A stretch of 64,000 bases of DNA from Streptomyces sp. NBC_00554 (GTDB taxonomy: Bacteria > Actinomycetota > Actinomycetes > Streptomycetales > Streptomycetaceae), in NCBI RefSeq assembly GCF_041431135.1, contig NZ_CP107799.1, positions 4,278,001 through 4,342,000 on the forward strand, read 5' to 3'. Every line of letters starts with the position of its first letter. The first letter of the stretch is position 1. Both the position numbers and the translations under genes were made by a program. Shown here piece after piece: positions 43,006-51,019 of this stretch. The notes under the pieces were generated by a model. The model was given only the letters and a program-made list of their open reading frames with translations. It ran no database searches and was not told the DNA's origin.

Positions 43006-43701
43006 ATGGACTCCGCATCCCTACTCCTCCATCTGCGCCGCGAGTTGGACCGCTTCCGGGCCTGTCTGGACGGCGACCTGGCCGCACCGGTCGAGCATTG
43101 CGGCGACTGGACGCTGTACGACCTGGCCGACCATCTGGGCAGCGGGAACCTCTGGGCGGCCACCGCTGTGACCGAGGGACACGGCGGCCTCAAACCGGCG
43201 GCGGCGCCACGGGACCCGGCGGCGCTGGGGCGGTGGTTCGACGCCACGTCCGAGACCTTGCTCGCCGCCCTGGACAACGACCCGTCCACCGCGGCCTGGA
43301 CCTTCTACCCCCCGCACACGGTCGGCTTCTGGCAACGACGCCGCTGCCTGGAAACTCTCGTCCACGGCTGGGACGCCGAACACGCCCTCGGGATACCCGC
43401 GCCGCCGCTCGACGCGGGCCTGGTCCACGACGGCGTGTCGGAGGTCTTCGACACCATGGCCCCTCGCCAGACCGCACGCGGCCGCGCGGCCCCTCCTCAG
43501 GTCGCACTGCGCCTCGAAGCCACGGACACCGGGGCGACCTGGACGTACGGCCCGGGCACCCCGGTCGCGGTCCTCGCCGGGACGGCGGAGAGCCTCCTGC
43601 TGACACTGTGGGGACGGCTGCCGCGTACGGGTGACGCACTGACGTGGGAGGGCGATCGGCACACCGGGGAGCGGGTGTTGGACGGGCCGTTGGTGCCCTG
43701 A
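43006..43701 (+). CDS. Mycothiol-dependent maleylpyruvate-isomerase-family protein
   Basis: A 231-residue protein of the actinobacterial TIGR03083/MDMPI family: LLLHLRRELDRFRACLDGDL, DWTLYDLADHLGSGNLWAAT (metal-binding His), LETLVHGWDAEHALG (second His) and the C-terminal GPGTPVAVLAGTAESLLLTL. Family members use mycothiol and a divalent metal in a DinB-like four-helix bundle. Real substrates of most paralogues are unknown. The tail of a second copy survives at 54.3 kb. Confidence 0.88.
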   Translation: MDSASLLLHLRRELDRFRACLDGDLAAPVEHCGDWTLYDLADHLGSGNLWAATAVTEGHGGLKPAAAPRDPAALGRWFDATSETLLAALDNDPSTAAWTFYPPHTVGFWQRRRCLETLVHGWDAEHALGIPAPPLDAGLVHDGVSEVFDTMAPRQTARGRAAPPQVALRLEATDTGATWTYGPGTPVAVLAGTAESLLLTLWGRLPRTGDALTWEGDRHTGERVLDGPLVP

Positions 43702-43794
43702 CCTCGGGTCTCTCGAAGCGGGGCGGGCGGACGTTGGCCGTCCCGCCGGAAAAGGGATCGACTCGCTGCCCGCAGGTCATGTTGGCTGGGCGGC

Positions 43795-44322
43795 ATGCCT
43801 GAACTGCGTACCGAACGCCTCACGCTCCGTCGATGGCAGGATTCCGACCTTGGACCATGGGCGGCGATGAACGCCGATCCAGAGGTCCGGGAACACCTCG
43901 GGGCTCTCCTCACCCGTGAGCAGACCGACGCCTCGGTGGCGGGCTTCCAGGCCGAATTCGACGAGCGGGGCTACGGGTGGTGGGCCGTCGAGGTGCTCGC
44001 CACCGGCGAGTTCATCGGCTTCGCCGGCCTGGACCGGGTGGATGACGGAATGCCGTTCACCGGAGTGGAAGCCGGCTGGCGACTCGCCCGTTCGGCCTGG
44101 GGGCACGGCTACGCCACCGAGGCCGCCCGGGCCTGCCTGGCTTTCGGCCTCGAGACCCTCGAACTCCCCGAAATCCTTGCGGTGACGACCGCCACCAACC
44201 TCCGTTCCCAGGCCGTGATGAGCCGGATCGGAATGACCCGAGACCCCGCCGACGACTTCGACGACCCCAACGAGCCCGAGGGCCCACTGCGCCGGAACGT
44301 GCTGTACCGGATCCGCGCGTGA
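43795..44322 (+). CDS. GNAT N-acetyltransferase, RimJ/RimL type
   Basis: A 175-residue acetyltransferase: RLTLRRWQDSDLGPWAAMNA, AGWRLARSAWGHGYATEAAR (CoA loop) and ATNLRSQAVMSRIGMTRDPA are the family signatures. It lies 93 bp after the isomerase-like gene on the same strand. Substrate unknown. Confidence 0.9.
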   Translation: MPELRTERLTLRRWQDSDLGPWAAMNADPEVREHLGALLTREQTDASVAGFQAEFDERGYGWWAVEVLATGEFIGFAGLDRVDDGMPFTGVEAGWRLARSAWGHGYATEAARACLAFGLETLELPEILAVTTATNLRSQAVMSRIGMTRDPADDFDDPNEPEGPLRRNVLYRIRA

Positions 44323-44395
44323 TCCGAGAGCAGCCCGAGCGACTGGCGGCTTGCACAACTGCAGCGGGACCAGGCGGACTCATGCGGTCACGGTG

Positions 44396-44857
44396 CTAGA
44401 TGTGGATGAGGATCTGTCGTAGGGGATGTCCGAGCACGTCCGTGACGGAGGCCAGTTCCTCGTCGGTCAGCCATGCCCGGTTCGGATACAGGACCTCGAT
44501 CCTGAACCGCGCGAAGCCCATCGGCCAGTCGTACACCAGCTCGTTGAGCGACGTCTCGGCGTCACAGCAGGGAACCGTCACCATGAGCGTCGAAAAGCCT
44601 TCGTCGTAACGCTCCGAGACGGCCTCCCCCCACCAGCCGGGGGTGAGCTCCGCACCGCAGCGCGGGCAGGAGATCTTCTCCAGGTTGGCGCCGCAGAAGA
44701 CCACCTCGACGCACTCGTGCCACTTGGCTTCCAGGCCCTGGCGGGCGTCGTCGTCGGGAAGCATCCCCGACAGCACGCCCGCGGCACGATCCGCCGCATC
44801 CCGACTGGGCTGCCAGTACGGATCAGTCGGAATCACCGTCAGGTAGTTGCCGCTCAT
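44396..44857 (-). CDS. Hypothetical protein with zinc-ribbon-like cysteines
   Basis: A 153-residue soluble protein. A CPRCG knuckle (ISCPRCGAELTPGWWGEAVS) followed about 30 residues later by PCCDAE could bind one zinc. The rest has no recognised domain. It is flanked by unrelated genes and converges with the GNAT gene. It has the look of a SMI1/immunity-like or cytosolic accessory protein, but I cannot assign a role. Confidence 0.65.
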   Translation of the reverse strand: MSGNYLTVIPTDPYWQPSRDAADRAAGVLSGMLPDDDARQGLEAKWHECVEVVFCGANLEKISCPRCGAELTPGWWGEAVSERYDEGFSTLMVTVPCCDAETSLNELVYDWPMGFARFRIEVLYPNRAWLTDEELASVTDVLGHPLRQILIHI

Positions 44858-44920
44858 CGCCCGCCTTCCGGTGCCGACCCGACCACCGGGGCGAACGGCT
44901 CGAGAGCCTACGACCCGCGC

Positions 44921-45577
44921 TCAGAACTCGACGACAACCCGGAAGAGTGCGGGGTCGGCGATGGCGAAGTCAGGGGAGGCGGACGGGTGCTGTTGGAAGC
45001 GGGGGTCGTTGTCTGCTGTGCGCCATGCGTCGGGGCTGTCCCAGTGCGCGATGTCGACCAGTTGGAAGCGAGTGTCCGGGTCCACCGCACGGTGCAGCCG
45101 GTTGTCCCGGAAGCCGGGCGCCTTGCTCATCAGCTCTGCGTGGCCGAGCCAGTACGGCAGGAATTCATTGATCCGCTCGGCGGGCAGCTCGAAGGCATTG
45201 ACGAAGGTTACTCCCGGCCCCACGCCCGAACCGTTTCCCGCCGCGCGGTATTCGGCCGCCACCTCGTACCATCCGCCGTGCACGGTGGCATAGTCCGCGG
45301 CGGTGGCTGCCGACGCGGTGAAGCCGGGATTCGCCAGAGCCTCGTCCCGGGCCTCGATGCTGTCCCAGTGCGCCACATTGACCAGGCCTAGCCGGGACTC
45401 CGGCAACAGCCTGCGGTGCAGCCGCGCATCCCGGAAACCGGGGGCGGCGTGAATGAGCCCGACGCGCTCCCGCCAGCGTGCGACAGACTCGTCGATCCGG
45501 TCCTCGGGCAGTTCCCACGCGTCGATCAGCGTGATTCCGTCATCAGTCACCACACCATCGTGAAACCTGAACCACAC
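44921..45577 (-). CDS. Two-domain dimeric alpha-beta barrel (ABM-like) protein
   Basis: Up to 218 residues consisting of two homologous halves: TLIDAWELPEDRIDESVARW with PGFRDARLHRRLLPESRLGL and NVAHWDS, and again VTFVNAFELPAERINEFLPY with PGFRDNRLHRAVDPDTRFQL and DIAHWDS. Each half matches an antibiotic-biosynthesis-monooxygenase-type ferredoxin-like domain, so the chain is a fused dimer. No cofactor is needed in this family. The start is uncertain: GTG 45577, 45553 or 45550. Function unknown. Confidence 0.75.
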   Translation of the reverse strand: MWFRFHDGVVTDDGITLIDAWELPEDRIDESVARWRERVGLIHAAPGFRDARLHRRLLPESRLGLVNVAHWDSIEARDEALANPGFTASAATAADYATVHGGWYEVAAEYRAAGNGSGVGPGVTFVNAFELPAERINEFLPYWLGHAELMSKAPGFRDNRLHRAVDPDTRFQLVDIAHWDSPDAWRTADNDPRFQQHPSASPDFAIADPALFRVVVEF

Positions 45578-45725
45578 TTCAGGTCAAGATGATCCGGTCA
45601 CGCGCCCCGGCGGGTGGCGCAGCCATGCCCACGACCCACCTGTGCGTGGCGGGGCTCCTTCGCCACCGGCCGACCCAACCCCCCAATCCCTGATTGCCGA
45701 CCACTGCCCCCTTGGAATCGATCAG

Positions 45726-46394
45726 CTAGCCAAGGAGAGCCGCGATCCTCAGCGCACGCTCCGACGAAGTCGTCGTCAGCCGGGCCCACGACCCGTCCCG
45801 GAAGGAGATTTTGAAGTCGGACTCGGCCATGCTGAATCGCTTGAGTTCCACGCCGGCGATTTCCTTGCGGGGCAGCGTCCAGAGGACGGCCTCGGATCCC
45901 GGGACCTTCTCGCCGCCGCCCCATTCGAGGAACCGACTGCCTCGCGCCGTGTCCTCGTACGAGGTGATGCGTACGAGCCCCTCAGGCTCGGCCAGTTCGA
46001 TCTCGGTCACCGTTCGCCAGGACCGCCGGGAGGGGTCGAGTTGCCAGGGCAGCGTACGAGCCGTCTCGCCCACGCCCGCCCACATGACGGGGAAGTCGTC
46101 GACCTCGTTCTCACGCTCCTCCAACTTGCCTCGCTGGTCGGGAGAAGCGGGGCTGCCGAGGGCGCTGGCGAGGATGTAGAGCGGCAGCATCAGGAGCCGG
46201 GTGACGACAGTAAGGACGTACCGGCCGAGCCTGCCGAAGAACCCCCTCACCGCGAAGGTCTGTCCAGGGGGCCAGCCGGGCAGGTCGGGTTCTATGTCGT
46301 TGCGCTCGTGGTCGCGAAAGGAGCGCCGCTTCTCCACCGAGGCGGCCGTACCACTCGCGAACTCGACCCGGAAGCGCTCCGGTTCCTCGTCCAT
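45726..46394 (-). CDS. Hypothetical protein with one or two hydrophobic segments
   Basis: A 222-residue protein. A short N-terminal soluble part is followed by a hydrophobic stretch (GRYVLTVVTRLLMLPLYILA) and then a soluble C-terminal domain with PSRRSWRTVTEIELAEPEGL and a final ERALRIAALLG helix. I recognise no domain. ATG 46394 is used. Confidence 0.6.
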   Translation of the reverse strand: MDEEPERFRVEFASGTAASVEKRRSFRDHERNDIEPDLPGWPPGQTFAVRGFFGRLGRYVLTVVTRLLMLPLYILASALGSPASPDQRGKLEERENEVDDFPVMWAGVGETARTLPWQLDPSRRSWRTVTEIELAEPEGLVRITSYEDTARGSRFLEWGGGEKVPGSEAVLWTLPRKEIAGVELKRFSMAESDFKISFRDGSWARLTTTSSERALRIAALLG

Positions 46395-46545
46395 GTCCCT
46401 TCCTTCCCTGCCACTTTGGCAAGGTCAACTATGCCAAGCGAAGTCGGCACGCTGACGGTCGGCTTCTCGTCACCGAGTGCGGTCCGCTCTGGGCCTACTC
46501 CGACACCGCAGCGTCGCCCGTCCCACGCCCGACGAACGGATCACC

Positions 46546-47049
46546 GTGGCTCAGCCGAATTCCAACGCCCAGCCCGAAGCCCTCAAGCCCGCCCTCGATT
46601 CCATGACCGTCCTGGTCGCCGCCGTCATCGTCCACGACCGGGCCACCAACCGCGTCGTCCTCCTCCAGCGCGGTGAGAACGCCAAGTTCGGCCGGGGCAT
46701 GTGGGACCTCCCCCTCGGCAAGAGCGAACCCGGCGAGCCGATCACCGGGACCGCCGTACGCGAGCTGTACGAGGAGACGGGCCTGACGGTGAAGGCGGAG
46801 TCGCTGAAGTTCGTGCACGTCATCCACGGGGCGTGGGGCGTCGAAGCCCCGAGCGGCTTCCTCACCGTCGTCTTCGCCGCCCACGAATGGAGTGGCGAGC
46901 CCGAGAACCGCGAACCGCTCAAGCACGCCCAGGTGCGCTGGACCGACATCGCAGCCATCCCCGACGACTTCGTGAAGTCCAGCGCCTGTGCCCTCCGCCG
47001 ATACCTCGCTGCTGATGCTCCCGAAGTCTCGCTGCACGGCTGGACATAA
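46546..47049 (+). CDS. NUDIX hydrolase
   Basis: A 167-residue protein from GTG 46546. The Nudix box is complete: GKSEPGE, seven residues, then RELYEETGL (G-x5-E-x7-REUxEExGU), with the preceding strand TVLVAAVIVHDRATNRVVLL. Nudix enzymes hydrolyse nucleoside diphosphate-linked compounds in a Mg-dependent way. The exact substrate is unknown. Confidence 0.92.
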   Translation: MAQPNSNAQPEALKPALDSMTVLVAAVIVHDRATNRVVLLQRGENAKFGRGMWDLPLGKSEPGEPITGTAVRELYEETGLTVKAESLKFVHVIHGAWGVEAPSGFLTVVFAAHEWSGEPENREPLKHAQVRWTDIAAIPDDFVKSSACALRRYLAADAPEVSLHGWT

Positions 47050-47064
47050 CCGCACCGGGCAGCG

Positions 47065-47544
47065 TTATGCACCTTCCGGAGCGTCTGCCACGACTTCAGC
47101 CCACACCGTCTTCCCAACCGGCTTTCGGGGCACCGTCCCCCAGCGCGCGGCGAGCAGTGCCACGAGGAGCAGTCCACGGCCGGACTCGTCCTCCGGCCCG
47201 GCGACGGTTTCGGAACCGAACCGGGGCAGGCGCGTGGAAGCGTCCGCGACCTCGATACGGATCAGGCGCGTTCGTTCGTCGAGGGCGAGCCGGAGGTGGA
47301 AGTCCCGACCGGGCGTCCGGCCGTGCTGTACGGCGTTGGCGGCGAGTTCGGCGACCAGGAGCGAGACCGTGACGGACGTGTCCGAGGTCGACGGGTATCC
47401 CCACTCGGCCACACGGCACACCGTCAGATGCCGGGCGAGCCGGGCGCCTCGGGGCGACGACGTGAACTGCATGGAGAACACGGGGCTTTCGGTCGACGCA
47501 GGTTCCTTCGCGGCAGATTCCTTCGACACAGTGCCGTGGTCCAT
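47065..47544 (-). CDS. HATPase/RsbW-like ATP-binding regulator
   Basis: A 159-residue protein with a GHKL ATPase domain: SLLVAELAANAVQHGRTPGR is the N-box, IRIEVADASTRLP the G1 region and ESGRGLLLVALLAARWG the G2 loop. It lacks a histidine-kinase phosphoacceptor domain, so it fits the actinobacterial anti-sigma/HATPase_c_2 group. It is divergent from an XRE/DUF397 pair, a very common streptomycete arrangement. ATG 47544 has AAGGGA upstream. Confidence 0.9.
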   Translation of the reverse strand: MDHGTVSKESAAKEPASTESPVFSMQFTSSPRGARLARHLTVCRVAEWGYPSTSDTSVTVSLLVAELAANAVQHGRTPGRDFHLRLALDERTRLIRIEVADASTRLPRFGSETVAGPEDESGRGLLLVALLAARWGTVPRKPVGKTVWAEVVADAPEGA

Positions 47545-47684
47545 CGCATCCCTTTCGTAGCCGCGAGCGCGACCCGCAGCGTGTGCGAGTCGTGACGTTC
47601 CGTACACAAGAGTCGTCAAACGGACCTACGCTCAAAAGGGGATCGAGCCTTACCGTGCGGACCGTAAGGAATGGAAGTGGCGTC

Positions 47685-48629
47685 TTGGCCAAGGAAATTG
47701 ACCCGGAATCATCGATGGCGGCGCTCTTCGGTTCGCGCGTACGCAGACTCCGTACGGCGGCGGGGCTGACCCAGGCGGAGCTGGGCGCGAAGACGCATGT
47801 GGTCGCCTCCCGGATCACCCAGGTCGAACGCTGCTCGGGGGCGAAGCCGACCCTGGAACTGGCCGGTGTTCTTGATGAAGTCCTGGGCACGGACGGGCTG
47901 TTGGTGGAGCTGTGGCCGTACGTCTATCGGGAGGCGTTCCCGGACTGGTCGCGGGCGTTCATGGCGTACTCGGAGAGGGCGGTCTCCATTCGCGAGTACG
48001 GGGCGCACCTCGTGCCCGGCCTCTTGCAAACGGAGGATTACGCGCGGGCGGTGCTCAGCGTTGGGCTTTCCCTCCAGGGCGAGGAACACCTGGAGGAGCG
48101 GGTCGCGGCGCGACTCGGCCGGCAAGGGCGACTGACCGCCTCCGACAGGCCCGAGCTGTGGGTCGTACTGGACGAGGCGGTGCTACGGCGGCCGGTCGGC
48201 GGATGGGCAGTCATGCGAGCCCAATTCGCGCGGCTACTGGATGCCGCCTCCGATCGTCACATCACGGTGCAGGTGCTGCCGTTCGAACAGGGCGAGCACG
48301 ACGTGATGGGCGGGTCGCTGACCATCCTGGAGCTGCCGGACGGCCGCGAGGTCGCCTACACGGAAGGCGCCCACTACGGCCAACTCATCGAGGATCCGGA
48401 CGAGGTCAAGCGGTTCGGTCTGTTTTACGATCGGCTCCGGGCGGCAGCCCTGCCCCCGCTCATGTCGCTCGACATGATCCGATCAGCGATGGAGGGCATC
48501 CACCGTGACGCGAACATCCCGTCCCGAACTGAACGGCGCCGCCTGGCGCAAGAGCAGTCACAGCAATCAGGAGGGCGGCAACTGCGTGGAGGTGGCGGCC
48601 GGAATCCCCGGCGTCGTCCCCGTCCGTGA
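47685..48629 (+). CDS. XRE-family regulator with Scr1/DUF5753-type domain
   Basis: About 314 residues. HTH at the N-terminus (RVRRLRTAAGLTQAELGAKT), then the DUF5753 (Scr1-type) domain with REYGAHLVPGLLQTEDYARA, VLDEAVLRRPVGGWAVMRAQ and ITVQVLPFEQGEHDVMGGSL. TTG 47685 follows GGAAG and matches the usual AKEIDPESS start; GTG 47655 and ATG 47715 are alternatives. The C-terminal 40 or so residues are Gln/Arg/Gly-rich, atypical, and overlap the DUF397 gene by 125 bp. Confidence 0.85.
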   Translation: MAKEIDPESSMAALFGSRVRRLRTAAGLTQAELGAKTHVVASRITQVERCSGAKPTLELAGVLDEVLGTDGLLVELWPYVYREAFPDWSRAFMAYSERAVSIREYGAHLVPGLLQTEDYARAVLSVGLSLQGEEHLEERVAARLGRQGRLTASDRPELWVVLDEAVLRRPVGGWAVMRAQFARLLDAASDRHITVQVLPFEQGEHDVMGGSLTILELPDGREVAYTEGAHYGQLIEDPDEVKRFGLFYDRLRAAALPPLMSLDMIRSAMEGIHRDANIPSRTERRRLAQEQSQQSGGRQLRGGGGRNPRRRPRP

Positions 48630-48723
48630 CAGCAAAGCCCCCGACGGTCCAGCACTCGCCTTCGCGGCAGGCTCCTGGGCCGCGTTCATAAGCGAGTTGA
48701 AGGAAGCCCGCCACCGCGTCTGA
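48505..48723 (+). CDS. DUF397 domain protein
   Basis: A 72-residue DUF397 protein with the hallmark AAWRKSSHSNQEGGNCVEVA and VPVRDSKAPDGPALAF. DUF397 proteins are small partners of XRE/DUF5753 regulators (BldB/AbaA-type pairs, proposed toxin-antitoxin-like modules). It begins inside the XRE reading frame, overlapping by 125 bp in another frame, so the two must be translationally linked. Confidence 0.92.
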   Translation: MTRTSRPELNGAAWRKSSHSNQEGGNCVEVAAGIPGVVPVRDSKAPDGPALAFAAGSWAAFISELKEARHRV

Positions 48724-48995
48724 GTCGGCCGGGTACCGGCCCCGAACTGCGTTCCCGTCCCGCCGATCCCTCGCGCGCGGGGGGACGGCGGGCCACGACC
48801 CTCCCCCAAGAACCAAATGAGGAAAGAACCAACTACCCTCCCCCACCGAATCGTTCACCCTCAGGAGTGATCCGGTTGCGGAGAGTGTGGGCGGGAGGTT
48901 ACGTTCCCGGCGACAACTCCACACAAACGACGGCCCCCGCCAGGACGGCAATCCTGAACGAGGGCCTGACCGCTCAGGAAGAGAACGACTTCCCG

Positions 48996-49901
48996 ATGGC
49001 TGATTCGCAGTCTAACGCGCCCTCGCGCGCCACCGCCGGAGCTCCCACCTCCGGCGTCATCCACGTCCGCACCCGCCTCACCGCCGACTTCACCGTGATC
49101 GCCAACGCCCTTACGCAGCGGCGCGGTAGCGCGGTCACCATCGGCGTCGCGGCCTACATCCTCTCGTTGCCGGACGGTGCGATCGTCAGCATCGCCGCGC
49201 TCTGCAGGCACTTCACCGAGGGCGAGATCCTGATCTCCCGTGCGCTACGGGAGTTGGAGGCCGCCGGTTACCTGGAGCGGCGGCGCGAGCGCGGGCCCGA
49301 CGGTCAGGTGCGCACGCGGACGTTCTTCTACGACGTACCGCGTGGGCAGGGGCAGCCCACTCCGCCGCCCAACAGGCCTGTCCGGCCACGGAAGTCCGCC
49401 GAGGGCGGCCCACCACCACGGCCGCTCGGGGACACGACTGCCAACGACGAGGCCGCGCCAGCCCCTTCACCCGCCGCCCCACCATCACCGTCACACGGGA
49501 CAGGCACCGCATCCGAGACCCCGCCCCCACTCCGCCTCGACAACGCCGACCCCCAAGCCGTCGTCATCCTCGCCTCCCTCCGGATCGTCGACCGCAGACT
49601 GATCCTGTCCCGCCGCGAGGTCGCCGAGCTGGCCCCGGCCGTCGCCAAGTGGCTCGCGCGGGGCCTCCGGCCCGAGGAGATCACCGGCCTGCTCACCGCC
49701 GGACTCCCCGGGCACTTCCAGTCCCGCCCGGCGCGGATTCTCGCCTACCGGCTCGGCGAGGTCCCACTCGCGGCGCCACCGGCCCCAAACACTCCGCCCA
49801 CGCAACGGGCCGTCCTGCCCTGGCAGACCTGCGACGGCTGCGAACGCGCCTTCCGGGCCCCGGAACCGTCCTCCTGCCGCGACTGTCGGGAGGCGGCCTG
49901 A
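48996..49901 (+). CDS. Winged-helix DNA-binding protein, streptomycete type
   Basis: About 301 residues from ATG 48996. The N-terminal third is a winged HTH (VIHVRTRLTADFTVIANALT, EGEILISRALRELEAAGYLE). A Pro/Ala-rich linker (about residues 115-180) leads to a second helical part (LSRREVAELAPAVAKWLARG) and a C-terminal zinc-ribbon-like CDGCERAF...CRDC. I know such proteins in streptomycetes only as hypothetical helix-turn-helix proteins. No target is evident. Confidence 0.75.
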   Translation: MADSQSNAPSRATAGAPTSGVIHVRTRLTADFTVIANALTQRRGSAVTIGVAAYILSLPDGAIVSIAALCRHFTEGEILISRALRELEAAGYLERRRERGPDGQVRTRTFFYDVPRGQGQPTPPPNRPVRPRKSAEGGPPPRPLGDTTANDEAAPAPSPAAPPSPSHGTGTASETPPPLRLDNADPQAVVILASLRIVDRRLILSRREVAELAPAVAKWLARGLRPEEITGLLTAGLPGHFQSRPARILAYRLGEVPLAAPPAPNTPPTQRAVLPWQTCDGCERAFRAPEPSSCRDCREAA

Positions 49902-49969
49902 TGTTCCTGAGGCAGGCACGGAGTCGCGTATGCGAGCATGCGAAACCTGGGATCAGCGGGAGGAGGGTC

Positions 49970-50623
49970 ATGGTCGACCGGTTCAACGACGGGCTTCTGA
50001 CGCCCACGGAGACGGCTTCCCACCTGGAGGTCCCCTTGTCGACGCTCACCAGCTGGCTCAAGGGGACGGCGGCCGGCGCACCGCTCGTGCACCGGGTCGA
50101 GCCGGTACGCAACGGACAGCCGTCGGTCCCCTTCATCGCCGTGGCCGAGGCTCACGTCCTGCGTTCTCTTCGCTCGCTCGGTCTGCGCATGAGCGAGATC
50201 CGGGAGGCGGCGGCCGTACGAAAGGCGTTCGACACCCCCTACGGCCTGGTCTCGAAGCGCATCGCGACCGACGGGGTGGACATCTTCGTCGAGCACGGTT
50301 TCGGGGATCTGCGCCGGGCCCGGGACGGTCAGGCCCCCATTCACGAGGTGGTGGCCCGTTACCTCCGGTACCTGAACTGGGAGGGCGACGACGACTACCC
50401 GGCGAGCCTGCGGCTGAGGCAGTACGGGGACTCCGTCCCTGTCGTCATCGACCCGCGGTTCGGCCACGGACTGCCGGTCATCGCCGCCAACCGTGTCTCG
50501 GTCAAGGCGGTCACAGACCTGTGGGAGGCCGGGGAAAGCGTCGAGGACATCGCCTACGAGTACGGCATGACCCCCGAGCAGGTCGACGAACTCTGCCACG
50601 CAGTGGTGCGCCTTGCCGCCTGA
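49970..50623 (+). CDS. VapB45-type DUF433 antitoxin
   Basis: A 217-residue protein. The N-terminal part is a MerR/HTH-like DNA-binding region (LLTPTETASHLEVPLSTLTS); the C-terminus is DUF433 (VIDPRFGHGLPVIAANRVSV, GESVEDIAYEYGMTPEQVDE). This architecture is that of VapB45-like antitoxins. ATG 49970 follows AGGAGG. A VapC45-like reading frame starts within its last codons, but that toxin has lost its middle (next entry). Confidence 0.85.
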   Translation: MVDRFNDGLLTPTETASHLEVPLSTLTSWLKGTAAGAPLVHRVEPVRNGQPSVPFIAVAEAHVLRSLRSLGLRMSEIREAAAVRKAFDTPYGLVSKRIATDGVDIFVEHGFGDLRRARDGQAPIHEVVARYLRYLNWEGDDDYPASLRLRQYGDSVPVVIDPRFGHGLPVIAANRVSVKAVTDLWEAGESVEDIAYEYGMTPEQVDELCHAVVRLAA

Positions 50624-50873
50624 GTTCTTCCTCGACCGGAATCTGGGGCGCCGTGTGACGGAGGAACTGAGGGACCGTTCACGGGACCTGGAGATCCAGC
50701 CCGTCCTTGACCGTTGCGCGGTGCTCTTCTACCTCGACAACCAACAACTCCGCAGTCTGGAGATGGTGGATCGGCTGGACACACATCGCAGCGCGATCCA
50801 CCGAGCCGTCGAGAAAGGCGGTCCGGCCGCGTACGCCGTACGACAGAACGGCCTCGACCGCACCTGGCCATGA
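50613..50873 (+). pseudogene. VapC45-type PIN-like toxin with internal deletion
   Basis: An 86-residue frame from TTG 50613, overlapping the antitoxin by 11 bp. Its start PPEFFLDRNLGRRVTEEL carries the first acidic site of DUF5615/PIN-like VapC45 toxins, and its end (CAVLFYLDNQQLRSLEMVDR through AYAVRQNGLDRTWP) matches the toxin C-terminus. The 40 or so residues between them, which hold the other catalytic acids and the KDxRI motif, are missing. It joins in frame at about residue 33. The toxin is therefore probably inactive. Confidence 0.72.
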
Positions 50874-51019
50874 CAGCCCGCGCCGACTGGTGTCACCGAG
50901 TGGCACCTTGATCTCCGACCGCCGCTGCCGTCATGGCTGACCGAGGCGCTCTGGGACCGCCGATGGACCGCCGGTGGACGGCAGGTTCGCGAATCAGTCA
51001 CGCGGCCCTGGCATGGCGG

